Below, piece by piece: positions 36,773 through 45,439 of a stretch of DNA of 64,000 nucleotides. Both the position numbers and the translations under genes were made by a program. Numbering within the stretch: position 1 is the first letter of the stretch; each line of letters starts with the position of its first letter. Origin of the DNA: Chitinophaga agri (GTDB lineage Bacteria; Bacteroidota; Bacteroidia; Chitinophagales; Chitinophagaceae); NCBI RefSeq assembly GCF_010093065.1, contig NZ_CP048113.1, positions 6,776,001 to 6,840,000 on the forward strand, given 5' to 3'. The notes below the pieces were generated by a model. It saw only the letters and a list, made by a program, of their open reading frames with translations. It was not told where the DNA came from and did no database searches.

Positions 36773-37348
36773 CTACATTATTTTTTTCCTTATTCTGCTG
36801 AAGCTCTCCGGCGTGATACCCAGGTAGGAGGCAATATACTTGTTGGGCGTTCTCTGAATGACATCCGGTTGTTTATCGAGCATTTCAATGTAGCGTTGCT
36901 CGGCGGTTTTTGACAGCAGATTTAGTTGCTGCGTTTGTTTATGAATGAACAGACTTTCAGCTGCCATCTGGCAGATCAATCTACCGTATTCGGTTTTAGC
37001 AAGTTCGCTGAAATGATGCCGGCTTATGCTGAAAAGTGTACATGGTTCGAAACATATCACTTCAAGGTCGGTTACCTCATGCGTCAGAAACGAGAGGTAG
37101 TCCCCAAAGAACTCCCCATCATAGCAAAGGTCAATGCATAAATAATTGTTGTTTTGATACAACATGATGCCTCCTGAACCTTTCAGCATAAAGTAAAAAT
37201 ATTTTTCCTTTTCGCCATGTTTTTTGAGGATCTGATTCTTTCGGGTTTGTATAACGTCCCCGTGCATGGCAAATGTTTCCCAAACATGTAACGGTGCGTT
37301 AAAGTAAATGTCAAAGGCTTCTTTAAATATTGTTGCTAAATTGTTCAT
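36773..37348 (-). CDS. Crp/Fnr-family transcriptional regulator
   Basis: The 191-residue protein has a cyclic-nucleotide-binding-like beta-roll with YFYFMLKGSGGIMLYQNNNYLCIDLCYDGEFFGDYLSFLT. Its short C-terminal HTH reads NKYIASYLGITPESFSRIRKKI. This is the Bacteroidota form of the Crp/Fnr family, in which most members probably respond to ligands other than cAMP. No N-terminal cysteine cluster is present, unlike the regulator at 23574. It precedes a CPBP protease gene and may control it. Confidence 0.88.
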   Translation of the reverse strand: MNNLATIFKEAFDIYFNAPLHVWETFAMHGDVIQTRKNQILKKHGEKEKYFYFMLKGSGGIMLYQNNNYLCIDLCYDGEFFGDYLSFLTHEVTDLEVICFEPCTLFSISRHHFSELAKTEYGRLICQMAAESLFIHKQTQQLNLLSKTAEQRYIEMLDKQPDVIQRTPNKYIASYLGITPESFSRIRKKIM

Positions 37349-37384
37349 TGATGGAGTGATGCAGTCAGGTTTTGGTTCAGATCA

Positions 37385-37615
37385 GTGAATGAATGTAACG
37401 CTGATATCACATGTAATGTACGGCAACAGAAAATGTTGCAGGTCCTACTGGATGATTTCTTTGGAAAGCTTAATGTCTCCTGGTGGGCAAAAATGACTAA
37501 GACATCTACTGACACCGCATTAAGGGATATCCAGGATCTGGTTACGAAAAATGTCCTTGAACAGGAGGGCAGCGGAAAAAACACAGGTTACAGGCTTAAG
37601 AATAATGGATCTTAA
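37385..37615 (+). pseudogene. Fic-family protein remnant (C-terminal winged helix)
   Basis: The 76-codon frame encodes only the last domain of a Fic-type protein. QQKMLQVLLDDFFGKLNVSWWAKMTKTSTDTALRDIQDLVTKNVL has the pattern of the C-terminal HTH in which GKL-x-S/T-W-A-K-x-T-K is followed by DTALRDI-DL. No Fic catalytic motif (HPFxxGNGR) lies upstream. The frame opens at a stop codon (37349-37351) beside the divergent Crp-family gene, so the front of the gene is gone. It is best read as the leftover of an AMPylase-type gene lost by deletion. A stand-alone HTH protein is a less likely reading. Confidence 0.6.
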
Positions 37616-37639
37616 TTGCCTGGTCTCTTTTTTGCCTCT

Positions 37640-38488
37640 TCAATGTGGATGTTGAGAGAGATTTGACGGCCCCTTTTTCTGAATCAATAAACACCCTGCA
37701 GCGAAGATCACCGCAGAAATAGCAAACCATAATATATAAACCGGTATGCTGAATTCTGCAAAAATATGATCTGCATCCGGCAAGTAAAACGTCATCAATA
37801 CCGACGTCCCATTCACCGTAGCATGAATAATGATTCCTGGCAATACCGACCGTGTCTTATAAAACACCCATCCTAAGAATATACCGATCGCCAATGCGGG
37901 AATGGCCTGCCAGGGGTTCAGATGTATGGCGCCAAAAAAGATCGCTGAGATGCCGATGGCATTATCAGGGGAGTAATTTTTCAGCAGACCCTTCAGCAAT
38001 ATTCCCCGGCATAAAACCTCCTCCAGGATTGGTGCTGCAACCACGATTGTCAGTATTGAAAAAACATCTGGTTTAACCAGATCATTAAAAAATTCCTCTA
38101 CAGCTTCCGGCATTGGCACGAGCAGCGACAATCCTTCTACCCATACGCACAACGCCAGTGTACTGATAATTAATACCGGTGTAAGCCAGATCATCTTCCA
38201 GCCGGTTCCGCGTGTGACTGATCGCGGTTGCTGCTGAGGGCGCGCGTTTGTTGCATATTTTATGATGAGTAACAGCGACACGCTATAGCTTAACAGGTTG
38301 ACCAGCGATTTCAATAAGGGCGTCACCAGGTCATGAAGAAAAGTTACTATCACATAAGTAACCAGACTTACCATGATCATGTAAAAGATCGAGACGAAAA
38401 ATAGTTTTACAGCAAATCTCAGATCGATGGTATTGTTGTCCTGATCTTTAGGAGAATTATCAAAGTTGTCGTTGTAGTGGTCGGTCAT
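37640..38488 (-). CDS. CPBP-family intramembrane metalloprotease
   Basis: The 282-residue protein has a polar N-terminus (1-22) and about seven hydrophobic segments. It has the complete active-site set: E156-E157-x3-R161 in APILEEVLCRGILLKG, His189 in FFGAIHLNPWQ, and H222-x3-N226 in IIIHATVNG. It belongs to the same family as the gene at 35965 but is clearly diverged from it. Its substrate is unknown. It ends 25 bp from the convergent Fic remnant. Confidence 0.9.
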   Translation of the reverse strand: MTDHYNDNFDNSPKDQDNNTIDLRFAVKLFFVSIFYMIMVSLVTYVIVTFLHDLVTPLLKSLVNLLSYSVSLLLIIKYATNARPQQQPRSVTRGTGWKMIWLTPVLIISTLALCVWVEGLSLLVPMPEAVEEFFNDLVKPDVFSILTIVVAAPILEEVLCRGILLKGLLKNYSPDNAIGISAIFFGAIHLNPWQAIPALAIGIFLGWVFYKTRSVLPGIIIHATVNGTSVLMTFYLPDADHIFAEFSIPVYILWFAISAVIFAAGCLLIQKKGPSNLSQHPH

Positions 38489-38702
38489 GTTGGATGTTGT
38501 AAGAAGACTTAGGGATGGGTAATAGTATCATGAGGTATCCACACTCCATCCCTCACCCGAATGATGTATGGAAATTTGTCACCTCTTCCAAACTATGTAA
38601 TGGTTTGATTTTTAATAATTTGATATATTTTTCTTATATAGCAGGATACAATATCCGACTGCATAAATGCCGAAAATAAGCAAAATTGTTTATTTTTATA
38701 CG

Positions 38703-39182
38703 ATGAACGAGGAACTTTCCATACTAAAAGGCATACATCCCGGAATCATACTGGAAAGGGAACTTCGAAAAAGAAATTTTTCAAAAGCTCAGTTTGCCCT
38801 TTCGATTGGTGAATATCCACAGACGCTGGGAGCTATTACGAAGGGTAAAAGAAATATGAATACAGCTCTGGCATTGAAAATTGAGCAGGCGCTTGATATG
38901 GAAGAGGGCTATTTCATGATTTTGCAGGTATTCTTCGAAATAAAAATGGAAAAACTCAAACAGCATTCAAATAATTCCTCCGATCATCCTAAATTAAGGA
39001 GACTATTATTCTGGGATACCAGAATGGAGAAAATTGACTGGCAAAAGCAAAAGAGAGCAGTTATTCAAAGAGTATTTGAAAGGGGCAATGATCAGGAAAA
39101 ACAAGAGGTCATTCGTTTTTATGGTAATACTGTAGTTGAGAATATATTAAAATATAAAAGTATCCCCAATAATGACACCTAA
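38703..39182 (+). CDS. HTH/DUF6922 antitoxin of an AbiE-like toxin-antitoxin pair
   Basis: From the ATG at 38703 the product, about 159 residues, starts MNEELSILKGIHPGIILERELRKRN. It has an XRE-type helix-turn-helix over residues 10-70 (KAQFALSIGEYPQTLGAITKGKRNMNTALALKIEQAL). A C-terminal DUF6922-like domain follows (PKLRRLLFWDTRMEKIDWQKQKRAVIQRVFERGNDQEKQEVIRFYG), with the typical L-F-W-D and I-x-R-V-x-E-R-G motifs. Such proteins sit upstream of AbiEii-type nucleotidyltransferase toxins. The last 11 bases overlap the toxin gene. It probably neutralises the toxin and represses the operon. Confidence 0.8.
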   Translation: MNEELSILKGIHPGIILERELRKRNFSKAQFALSIGEYPQTLGAITKGKRNMNTALALKIEQALDMEEGYFMILQVFFEIKMEKLKQHSNNSSDHPKLRRLLFWDTRMEKIDWQKQKRAVIQRVFERGNDQEKQEVIRFYGNTVVENILKYKSIPNNDT

Positions 39183-39822
39183 ATTACACTGGAACACTGT
39201 TTCTCCATTGTTGAAATCTATTCTCCTGCAGTTAATGAACTGCGATTTATTTGAACAATTCCGGCTCGTAGGAGGGACCGCACTTAGTCTTCAGATAGGG
39301 CATCGCTTATCGATAGATATTGACTTGTTTAGTGATGCGCCATATGGCTCCTTGGATTTTGATTCAATCGACAAGTATCTGCGCAATACATATGCTTATG
39401 TTACAGATCCCGGGCCTGGCCCAGTGGCTTTTGGAAGGTCATATTTTGTTGGTAATTGCGAAGAGGATGCTGTTAAGCTTGATCTATATTATACCGATAA
39501 TTTTATTCAGCCACTTTTAGCCGTGGACAACATCCGGATGGCCACCATAGAAGAAATAATTGCTATGAAATTAGATATAGTGCAACGTGGTGGACGCAAA
39601 AAAGATTTTTGGGATTTGCATGAAATGATAGAAACCTATTCACCAGTGCAAATGATTGCTCTTCATCAACAGCGCTACCCATATAATCACGATGAGGCAG
39701 TTATTAAAGCGAATTTCTCAAATTTCGAAAACGCGGATGACGATTTCGAACCTGTTTGTTTGCGTGGGAAATATTGGGAGGTCGTTAAGCTGGATATCAT
39801 GGAATATATCAGAAGAAATTGA
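39172..39822 (+). CDS. AbiEii/AbiGii-type nucleotidyltransferase toxin
   Basis: The 216-residue protein has the nucleotidyltransferase motif LVGGTALSLQIGHRLSIDIDLF (G34-G35-T36, D49-x-D51), followed by VKLDLYY and the typical MKLDIVQRGGRKKDFWDL. These are the hallmarks of AbiEii/type IV toxins, which transfer nucleotides to tRNA or other targets and cause abortive infection or growth arrest. All visible catalytic residues are intact. It overlaps the DUF6922 antitoxin gene, which supports cotranscription. Its own target is not known. Confidence 0.87.
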   Translation: MTPKLHWNTVSPLLKSILLQLMNCDLFEQFRLVGGTALSLQIGHRLSIDIDLFSDAPYGSLDFDSIDKYLRNTYAYVTDPGPGPVAFGRSYFVGNCEEDAVKLDLYYTDNFIQPLLAVDNIRMATIEEIIAMKLDIVQRGGRKKDFWDLHEMIETYSPVQMIALHQQRYPYNHDEAVIKANFSNFENADDDFEPVCLRGKYWEVVKLDIMEYIRRN

Positions 39823-39976
39823 TCCGGTCACACCCTGAGATATAAGTGTCATTTTTTGATGTAAAATGGACTTACCATGTACTGGAAATACGCCCCTGCA
39901 TGACTACAAGGGCTTCTCCTGTTTCAAAGAACAGAAGTATAGCCTTAACCCCGCGAGATATGTTTTTCACAATTCC

Positions 39977-40594
39977 TCACCTCCGCTTATCGCGCGACTC
40001 CGGATGAAACGCTATCAGATTAAACATCTCCCGCATCCTGCTCCGCATCTCCTCCCCATACATCGCTGCCAGCTCTGTTGCATTCAGCTTCGTAATAACA
40101 TGTGTCACCATCTCATGAGAATGCATCAGATTATACCTCGTAAACAGTATCTGCCCCATCAGGTTGATCTTATTACCCCAGAAGTTGACAATACTTTCCT
40201 GTCCCACATCATCAAAGCAATAAGCCACCGGCATTTTACGGTAGGGATTGAACGCACGTTTACTGTATTTCAGGATGACATCACTCCCCAGCTCATTGAA
40301 CTCCAGGGTTACGTCAACCGATGATTTAAGATACGGACGGTGATCCGGCAGGCACAGGTGTGAAATGATACGCATCAAAGCCGTCTTTCCACAGCCTATA
40401 GGCCCGGTCAGTAAAAGCCCTTTCTTCAGATCAATGTTCTCTTTTTCAGCCACTTCTTCATCGTGCAGGAAGTAGGCGATCAGCTTTGTAACCACAGGTC
40501 TGTCGATGTCAGCTATTGCATAGTCTTTACCGTAAAGACTTCTTCCTTTTTCCCCGATCTTTTCGAGGAGATGTATATAATCAAAACGGCTCAT
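39977..40594 (-). CDS. DnaC-like AAA ATPase of a replication-type module
   Basis: The P-loop reads LLLTGPIGCGKTALM, with a Walker B-like AYCFDDVGQES further on and a C-terminal ITKLNATELAAMYGEEMRSRMREMFNLIAF that fits the helicase-loader-type family of Bacteroidota. The ATG at 40594 gives the family-like start SRFDYIHLLEKIGEKG and a 14-bp overlap with the upstream initiator remnant; an ATG at 40648 would add 18 residues. In mobile elements such ATPases partner a DnaD-like initiator encoded just upstream. It appears intact, unlike its partner. Confidence 0.78.
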   Translation of the reverse strand: MSRFDYIHLLEKIGEKGRSLYGKDYAIADIDRPVVTKLIAYFLHDEEVAEKENIDLKKGLLLTGPIGCGKTALMRIISHLCLPDHRPYLKSSVDVTLEFNELGSDVILKYSKRAFNPYRKMPVAYCFDDVGQESIVNFWGNKINLMGQILFTRYNLMHSHEMVTHVITKLNATELAAMYGEEMRSRMREMFNLIAFHPESRDKRR

Positions 40595-41341
40595 CGTAAC
40601 ATTTGTCCTTGTCTGTGGATAATCCGTTGTTTGTTGTGTTATGTGCATGATTATTTTTTTGCAATGAGGGAATGTAGGCGATCCATTTACCAGCGGCAGC
40701 TTTCCAGTTAACAATAGGTTGTCCGCTTAATGTCCAGCCTATTGCTTCATAATGAAGATAAAAGTTATCAGCTTCCTGTACCTCCTGACCTGCTGCCAGA
40801 AAATACGCGCGCACTTCTTCGGGTGCCGGTACCATTATTTCCTTATTCTCTTTTATACTGACAAGCTGCGTGCGCGTAGTTTGACGCCCGTTTTTATATA
40901 AGTTTAACTGTTTATTATTATAAGAGGGATGCATATCTGCACCTGTATGATGTGCAGTAACACACGCCGTATCATGTGCATTTTCTGTCGTCATAGGAGG
41001 TGCAGTTATGCCTGCCACAGGAGGTGCTTTTTTACCCAACGGAAGTATCCTGATCACACTGGAGGCAAATGGTGCTGCCGGTGGTTTGTAGATGATCAAC
41101 CCACAGTCATGTAGTTGCTTCATACATTTGATATACGTTCTGTTAGCACCTATTTTAGAGATCCTGTCCACAAAACGCCGTCTATTGTCAGGAATACAGG
41201 AAAACGTTGCAGGTTCCATAAATGAAATAATGCAATATACAGGCTGATATCAGCAGGACGTAGTCGCTCATGTTCATGTACAAGTGTGTAAAAGGCATTC
41301 ATGTGATGGACGTAATTGATGTTAAGATGGGAATTGTTCAT
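40581..41341 (-). pseudogene. Replication-initiator-like protein split by a frameshift
   Basis: The N-terminal frame begins at 41341 with MNNSHLNINYVHHMNAFYTL and runs on through ADISLYIALFHLWNLQRFPVF, the usual start of a Bacteroidota HTH/initiator family. It stops shortly after. The continuation (DRISKIGANRTYIKCMKQLHDCGLIIY, then a C-terminal EEVRAYFLAAGQEV...FYLHYEAIGW and NWKAAAGKWI) lies in another frame that ends at 40581. Adding one base at about 41176-41184 rejoins the two into one uninterrupted family-like protein. The gene is therefore either broken by a 1-base deletion or carries a sequencing error. The middle is Pro/Ala/Thr-rich. Confidence 0.72.
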
Positions 41342-41368
41342 AAGTTCTGATTTGATGGATGATGAATG

Positions 41369-42277
41369 TTAATTACCGGCTGTTTCAAGTTGCATCAGCT
41401 GCCTGATGTAATATATTTCCCATTTGAACCAGTTATCCAGGTGGATCTTCAGTGGCTGCTGATCTGCCATGAATGATATGCCATCTTCTACCAGCAGGTG
41501 CGCCGTTCTTTTTCGTTGGGTTATCAGCCAGATATACTGTTCTCTGATATTACTGTTTGCATAGGTTGCTGCGAATTGTGTGGTCAGATAGCCAATATAT
41601 TCCTTACAGTTGAAATCAATACATTGCAGCCGGTCATGCAGTTGCTTTTCGTCGCCATTTTCATCTCTCACAAACCTGACCAGCTCACGGGCAAGTCTGG
41701 CTGTGTAATGCCGGCGATTGTAGGTCAGTGGTGCATCAGGCGCCGGCAGGATAGCCTCTTCCAATGGTGCAAGAACGATCTGCTGCAGACGGCTGTCAAG
41801 AGACCGGAAGAGTGGCGAGATCTTTACAGTGACCAGCGCATCTATGACCTGGATGCTGTGCAGATGCTTACTGTAAGCGGGTAATCTGTATTCACGATCC
41901 ATATACCGCGGGAAATTCGCTTCCATGTAGACGAACAGATCATACAATACCTTGTGCAGATATTTAAACGTGTTGCCTGTTTCGTCACCAGGACTATAAT
42001 TGTGCATCCATTCGCTTTCTCCGTCAGGCAACCATTGTATCAGTTTATCAGTCAGCGCTACAATATCATATTGTGTTGACCTGATGGCGATTCGTATTGC
42101 TTCTTCATTCGGTGCACTTTTGACGGTTGATAAGAGTTGCATATCCAGGTTGGCACGTTTCCATGCACCGGGCGTGATGATCCTGTTAATAAAGTGGTTA
42201 CTGAGCACATTCGTTTTGTGCAATTGTTTTGGAATGTCCTCATTGATGAGGAAAGCAAGATGGGAGAAATTGTACAT
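41369..42277 (-). CDS. Hypothetical protein of the mobile-type module
   Basis: No family was recognised. From the ATG at 42277 the product has about 302 residues, mostly helical, with no signal peptide or membrane span. Aromatic and basic clusters are concentrated in the C-terminal third (KEYIGYLTTQFAATYANSNIREQYIWLITQRKRTAHLLVEDG; WFKWEIYYIRQLMQLE). RteC was considered because of the helical C-terminus and aromatic content, but its conserved pattern is absent. It lies 28 bp upstream of the broken initiator on the same strand, so it is probably the first gene of a three-gene element-borne operon. Confidence 0.6.
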   Translation of the reverse strand: MYNFSHLAFLINEDIPKQLHKTNVLSNHFINRIITPGAWKRANLDMQLLSTVKSAPNEEAIRIAIRSTQYDIVALTDKLIQWLPDGESEWMHNYSPGDETGNTFKYLHKVLYDLFVYMEANFPRYMDREYRLPAYSKHLHSIQVIDALVTVKISPLFRSLDSRLQQIVLAPLEEAILPAPDAPLTYNRRHYTARLARELVRFVRDENGDEKQLHDRLQCIDFNCKEYIGYLTTQFAATYANSNIREQYIWLITQRKRTAHLLVEDGISFMADQQPLKIHLDNWFKWEIYYIRQLMQLETAGN

Positions 42278-42865
42278 GTTGTAAATTTTAGATAAAAGAA
42301 TAGTTGTTAATACCCGCCAGGTCGTATATATGCACAGGCTATTATGCACACGACTACGCGCGTAAAAAGTTATAGTTAGGGTGTAATTAAATTGTTGATT
42401 TGTGGGCTAACGGGTGTCCTGGGGAATTATAGTAGGACTGGTAGGGCTAGTAGTAGTAGTAGGGGTAGTAGGGCTAGTAGGTATAGAGCGGAGGAAAGGG
42501 CTGACAGAGAGAGGGAAAGGACAGACAGACATGGAGACGTGCGCAAACCTGAGAGATCAGGTAAAGGCAACGCTGCGGACAGATTGAGACGTAATCTTGT
42601 GTGCATGTTTGTTAAATTACAATTTGTGAAATCAGTTTTAATACGTGATATGAATTTAAAACAGTTTGCGAATACAGAGATCATTTTTAGAATATTTATT
42701 TCAGAATAATATGATCATTTTGCTGGGGCAGATAGCCACGTGTAGCGCGATTCCGGCGATTCACTGCATCGTATTCCGCAGCGAAATGGTGATTCTTCGC
42801 TATTATTCTTCTAAAAAGGACTAACTTCGCCGCCGCAAGTTCTTTTCTATACACATCATCAAATA
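42278..42865. other. Intergenic region between the mobile-type module and the riboswitch
   Basis: No supported gene is present. The plus-strand frame 42392-42709 is low-complexity Arg/Ser-rich and is not taken as coding. The region contains the G-rich TAG repeat described separately and an AT-rich stretch near 42640-42720. TAACTTCG at about 42823-42830, upstream of the riboswitch, is a weak -7-like candidate. Confidence 0.5.
42430..42485 (+). repeat. G-rich TAG-type low-complexity repeat
   Basis: The segment is built of TAG and GTAGGG words. The 13-mer GTAGGGCTAGTAG occurs exactly twice, at 42441-42453 and 42468-42480, around a run of TAG triplets. G-runs of three or four occur at 42444, 42462 and 42471, with a further GGGG at 42421, so quadruplex formation is possible but the loops are long. 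Confidence 0.8.
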
Positions 42866-43024
42866 GCAGAGGTGTCCGCTTTACGCGGAATTAAAAGGGA
42901 ATTGTGTGTAAATCACAAGCTGTCCCGCAACTGTAAGTAACTTCCAGGTTTTACCCTCGTTGTCCACTGTTCGCTGCCAGCGGATGGGAAGGACGGTAAA
43001 ATGTTACAAGTCAGGAGACCTGCC
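42866..43024 (+). ncRNA. Cobalamin riboswitch
   Basis: The aptamer shows the conserved blocks in order. A P1 arm, GCAGAGGTGTCC, is followed by the AAAAGGGAATTGTG core, then TGTCCCGCAACTGTAAG, a peripheral stem with CTGCCAGCGGATGGGAAGG, and the closing AGTCAGGAGACCTGCC that pairs with the start. It ends about 190 bp before the TonB receptor ATG. Cobalamin binding should shut down expression of the downstream operon. Confidence 0.93.
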
Positions 43025-43072
43025 TTTACTGTATTGACAATGCTTTCGTGGAATGAAGCAGTTGTTAAGCTG

Positions 43073-43128
43073 ATATGCATAACCTGATAAGCCGGTCATT
43101 TCCTATAGATCCGGCCATTTTTGCATAT
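43073..43128 (+). promoter_or_regulatory. Candidate riboswitch expression-platform hairpin
   Basis: ATATGCA (43073-43079) pairs with TGCATAT (43122-43128), and inside it GCCGG (43091-43095) pairs with CCGGC (43111-43115), followed by ATTTTTG. This nested hairpin lies between the aptamer and the start codon. It could terminate the transcript or hide the ribosome site when cobalamin is bound. Confidence 0.4.
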
Positions 43129-43214
43129 GCCTGTATGACGACTTATTTCCTCCATTCTGCATTGTAGTGTAACAACGACATCAATATCACTATTACCTTA
43201 GTCATTCACCTGCA

Positions 43215-45422
43215 ATGAAGTTTTTTATTACTACTGCTTTCGTATCCCTCTGCTGCTGTATGGCAAATGCACAAACAGCCACAGAAGGTAACTTTCACGA
43301 TTCACTCAGCTACCGGGGTACACCCGGCACGCCTGGATACGTTCGGGATACAGGGCGGATGCTGAATACGGTAAATGTTTTGTCCAGGTACTATAAGCAA
43401 TACAGCCTGCATACTGTATCCAGTGCCTTACGCCTGCAAACGCCGCTCCTCAACCTTTCCCAGCATATACAGGAGATAGGACCGGAGATCATCCGCGATC
43501 AGGCCAGCCTGAATATGACGGAAGGTATCTCCCGTAATGTCAGCGGTGTGATCAGACAGGAAGTCTCTAACAACCTCGGGCCCTATATGTTCATGCGCGG
43601 TGGACAGATCTCTTCGCTGCGCAATGGTATTGACCTGACGCCGATCTACAGAGGGCCGGTTCCGGAAGATGTAGCCATCATTGACAGAGTAGAATTTATC
43701 AAAGGTCCTTCGCTGTTCATGAGTAACATAGGCGACCCTGCGGGCACATTTAATGTAATGACTAAACAGCCCACCGGCAGAACAAGGCAGTCTGCCGATG
43801 TGATGCTCGGCAGTTGGGACCTGTATAGAGTAGCCGCTGATCTGGAGGGTACGCTGACAAAGAACAAAAAGCTGCTGTATCGCCTGAACACAATGGGTAT
43901 GCGTAGCAACTCCTTCGTGAAGTACGATTTTAACAAACGCTTCCTCGTAGCGCCTGTACTAAAATACAGCATCAGTGACCGCACTTCCGTTACTGCTGAA
44001 TATACCTTCCAGCAATTCAGGTATGGCCTGATGAGCCCTATCGTCATGACGCCTGATGGCTTTGGTACGTTGCCGGACGACTTTACGATCACCGCGAAAG
44101 ATCTCCCGCCTTATCGTGTGTCAGATCACACTGCGTTTCTCACTTTCTCACACGCATTTAATGACAACTGGACATTCACCGCCAGAGGTGCATTGATGCA
44201 GAATAACAAAGAGGGTATTTATATGTGGGTAACTGGTGTGAATAATGCTGATCCGCATGTATTACTGCGTAACCCGAAGTATGATCTCGATAAAACACAG
44301 GTGTTCTCGCAACAGGCATTTGTGAACGGCACCTTCCATACCGGTCGTTTCAAACATCAGTTGCTCGCCGGTGTGGATATGAATCAGAAGAGATTTACAG
44401 CGGACAGCTACGTGTCCTACGATACCTACAAAGACGCCACCGGTGCGACGCAGCTGACCTATTACCCGCTGGATATCACTCACCCTGATTATAACGAACA
44501 GGTGCCCGTATACCATACTCCCGGTGGGGTGCATAATGGAAATACCCACCAGAAAATAGCTTATTACTCTTTGTATGCACTCGACGAAGTATCGATGTTC
44601 AGTAACAAATTGAGAATAACAGTAGGTGGCAGATTTACAGGTATCACTACGGATAACAACGTCTCCAATGTAATAACCACATCATCTGATAAAGTGTTCA
44701 CACCCCGTATAGGGATCAGTTATAGCGTGCTGCCGTCGTTCACCATATATGGACTGCACGACAGGACCATCGTGCCACAGGCTGGTATCATCAGGACAGG
44801 GGAAGCTGTCAGGCCGCTTAAAGGAGAGAACTATGAACTAGGTATCAAGAAGAACTGGATGGATGGGAAATGGAACACCACACTGGCGGTATATAATATT
44901 CGCCGCGCTGGTATCATGTCCGCCGATCCTGAAAACAACCAGTATAAGATCCAGGTGGGAGAGACCCGCTCAAAAGGTATTGACGTAGATATCGTTGGTG
45001 CACTGACCACCTGCCTGAATGTAGTGATAAACTATGCCTACAACGATTCGAAGATCACACATGATGTGAACAAGCTCCTTGAAGGTACGCCGACACCTAT
45101 GTATGTGAAACACGTGCAGAATACATGGCTGAATTATCAGCTGCCTGTAGCGGGCTATCACATTGTTTCCTTCTCCCTTGGCTATCAGTACCAGGGCGGA
45201 CGTGGCGAAAGATACGCTACCGCTACACAGCATAAAACGCCTGACTTCTTCCGGGTAGATGCTGGTCTGGGATGGAAGTACAAACATATCAGGGTGAACC
45301 TGCTGGTGAATAATCTGCTTAACAGGGATCTCATCGCCACGCCCTGGTACAGGAACGGTCTCTATTACTGGGTACCGCAGGCATCTGCCAATGGTCGTCT
45401 TTCCCTTGGATACAACTTCTAA
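43215..45422 (+). CDS. TonB-dependent receptor, siderophore-receptor-like
   Basis: The 735-residue outer membrane receptor has a signal peptide (residues 1-19, ending ANAQ) and a plug domain with ISRNVSGVIRQE, YMFMRGGQISSLRNGIDL and VEFIKGPSLFMSNIGDPAGTFNVMTK. A 22-strand-type barrel follows and ends ASANGRLSLGYNF. It resembles FhuA/TonB siderophore receptors rather than SusC and has no carboxypeptidase-like N-terminal domain. The cobalamin riboswitch upstream implies a corrinoid or a compound tied to B12 status as its ligand. The next gene, an ABC ATPase, starts 17 bp downstream. Confidence 0.9.
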   Translation: MKFFITTAFVSLCCCMANAQTATEGNFHDSLSYRGTPGTPGYVRDTGRMLNTVNVLSRYYKQYSLHTVSSALRLQTPLLNLSQHIQEIGPEIIRDQASLNMTEGISRNVSGVIRQEVSNNLGPYMFMRGGQISSLRNGIDLTPIYRGPVPEDVAIIDRVEFIKGPSLFMSNIGDPAGTFNVMTKQPTGRTRQSADVMLGSWDLYRVAADLEGTLTKNKKLLYRLNTMGMRSNSFVKYDFNKRFLVAPVLKYSISDRTSVTAEYTFQQFRYGLMSPIVMTPDGFGTLPDDFTITAKDLPPYRVSDHTAFLTFSHAFNDNWTFTARGALMQNNKEGIYMWVTGVNNADPHVLLRNPKYDLDKTQVFSQQAFVNGTFHTGRFKHQLLAGVDMNQKRFTADSYVSYDTYKDATGATQLTYYPLDITHPDYNEQVPVYHTPGGVHNGNTHQKIAYYSLYALDEVSMFSNKLRITVGGRFTGITTDNNVSNVITTSSDKVFTPRIGISYSVLPSFTIYGLHDRTIVPQAGIIRTGEAVRPLKGENYELGIKKNWMDGKWNTTLAVYNIRRAGIMSADPENNQYKIQVGETRSKGIDVDIVGALTTCLNVVINYAYNDSKITHDVNKLLEGTPTPMYVKHVQNTWLNYQLPVAGYHIVSFSLGYQYQGGRGERYATATQHKTPDFFRVDAGLGWKYKHIRVNLLVNNLLNRDLIATPWYRNGLYYWVPQASANGRLSLGYNF

Positions 45423-45439
45423 AACATCAACAACCTTAT

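Noticed and set aside
41369..42277. RteC-type regulator assignment
   Set aside because: The overall length fits, but the conserved RteC C-terminal pattern is not visible.
42392..42709. Plus-strand frame encoding an Arg/Ser-rich 105-residue protein
   Set aside because: It is produced by the TAG-type low-complexity repeat, has no domain and does not match the composition of neighbouring genes.
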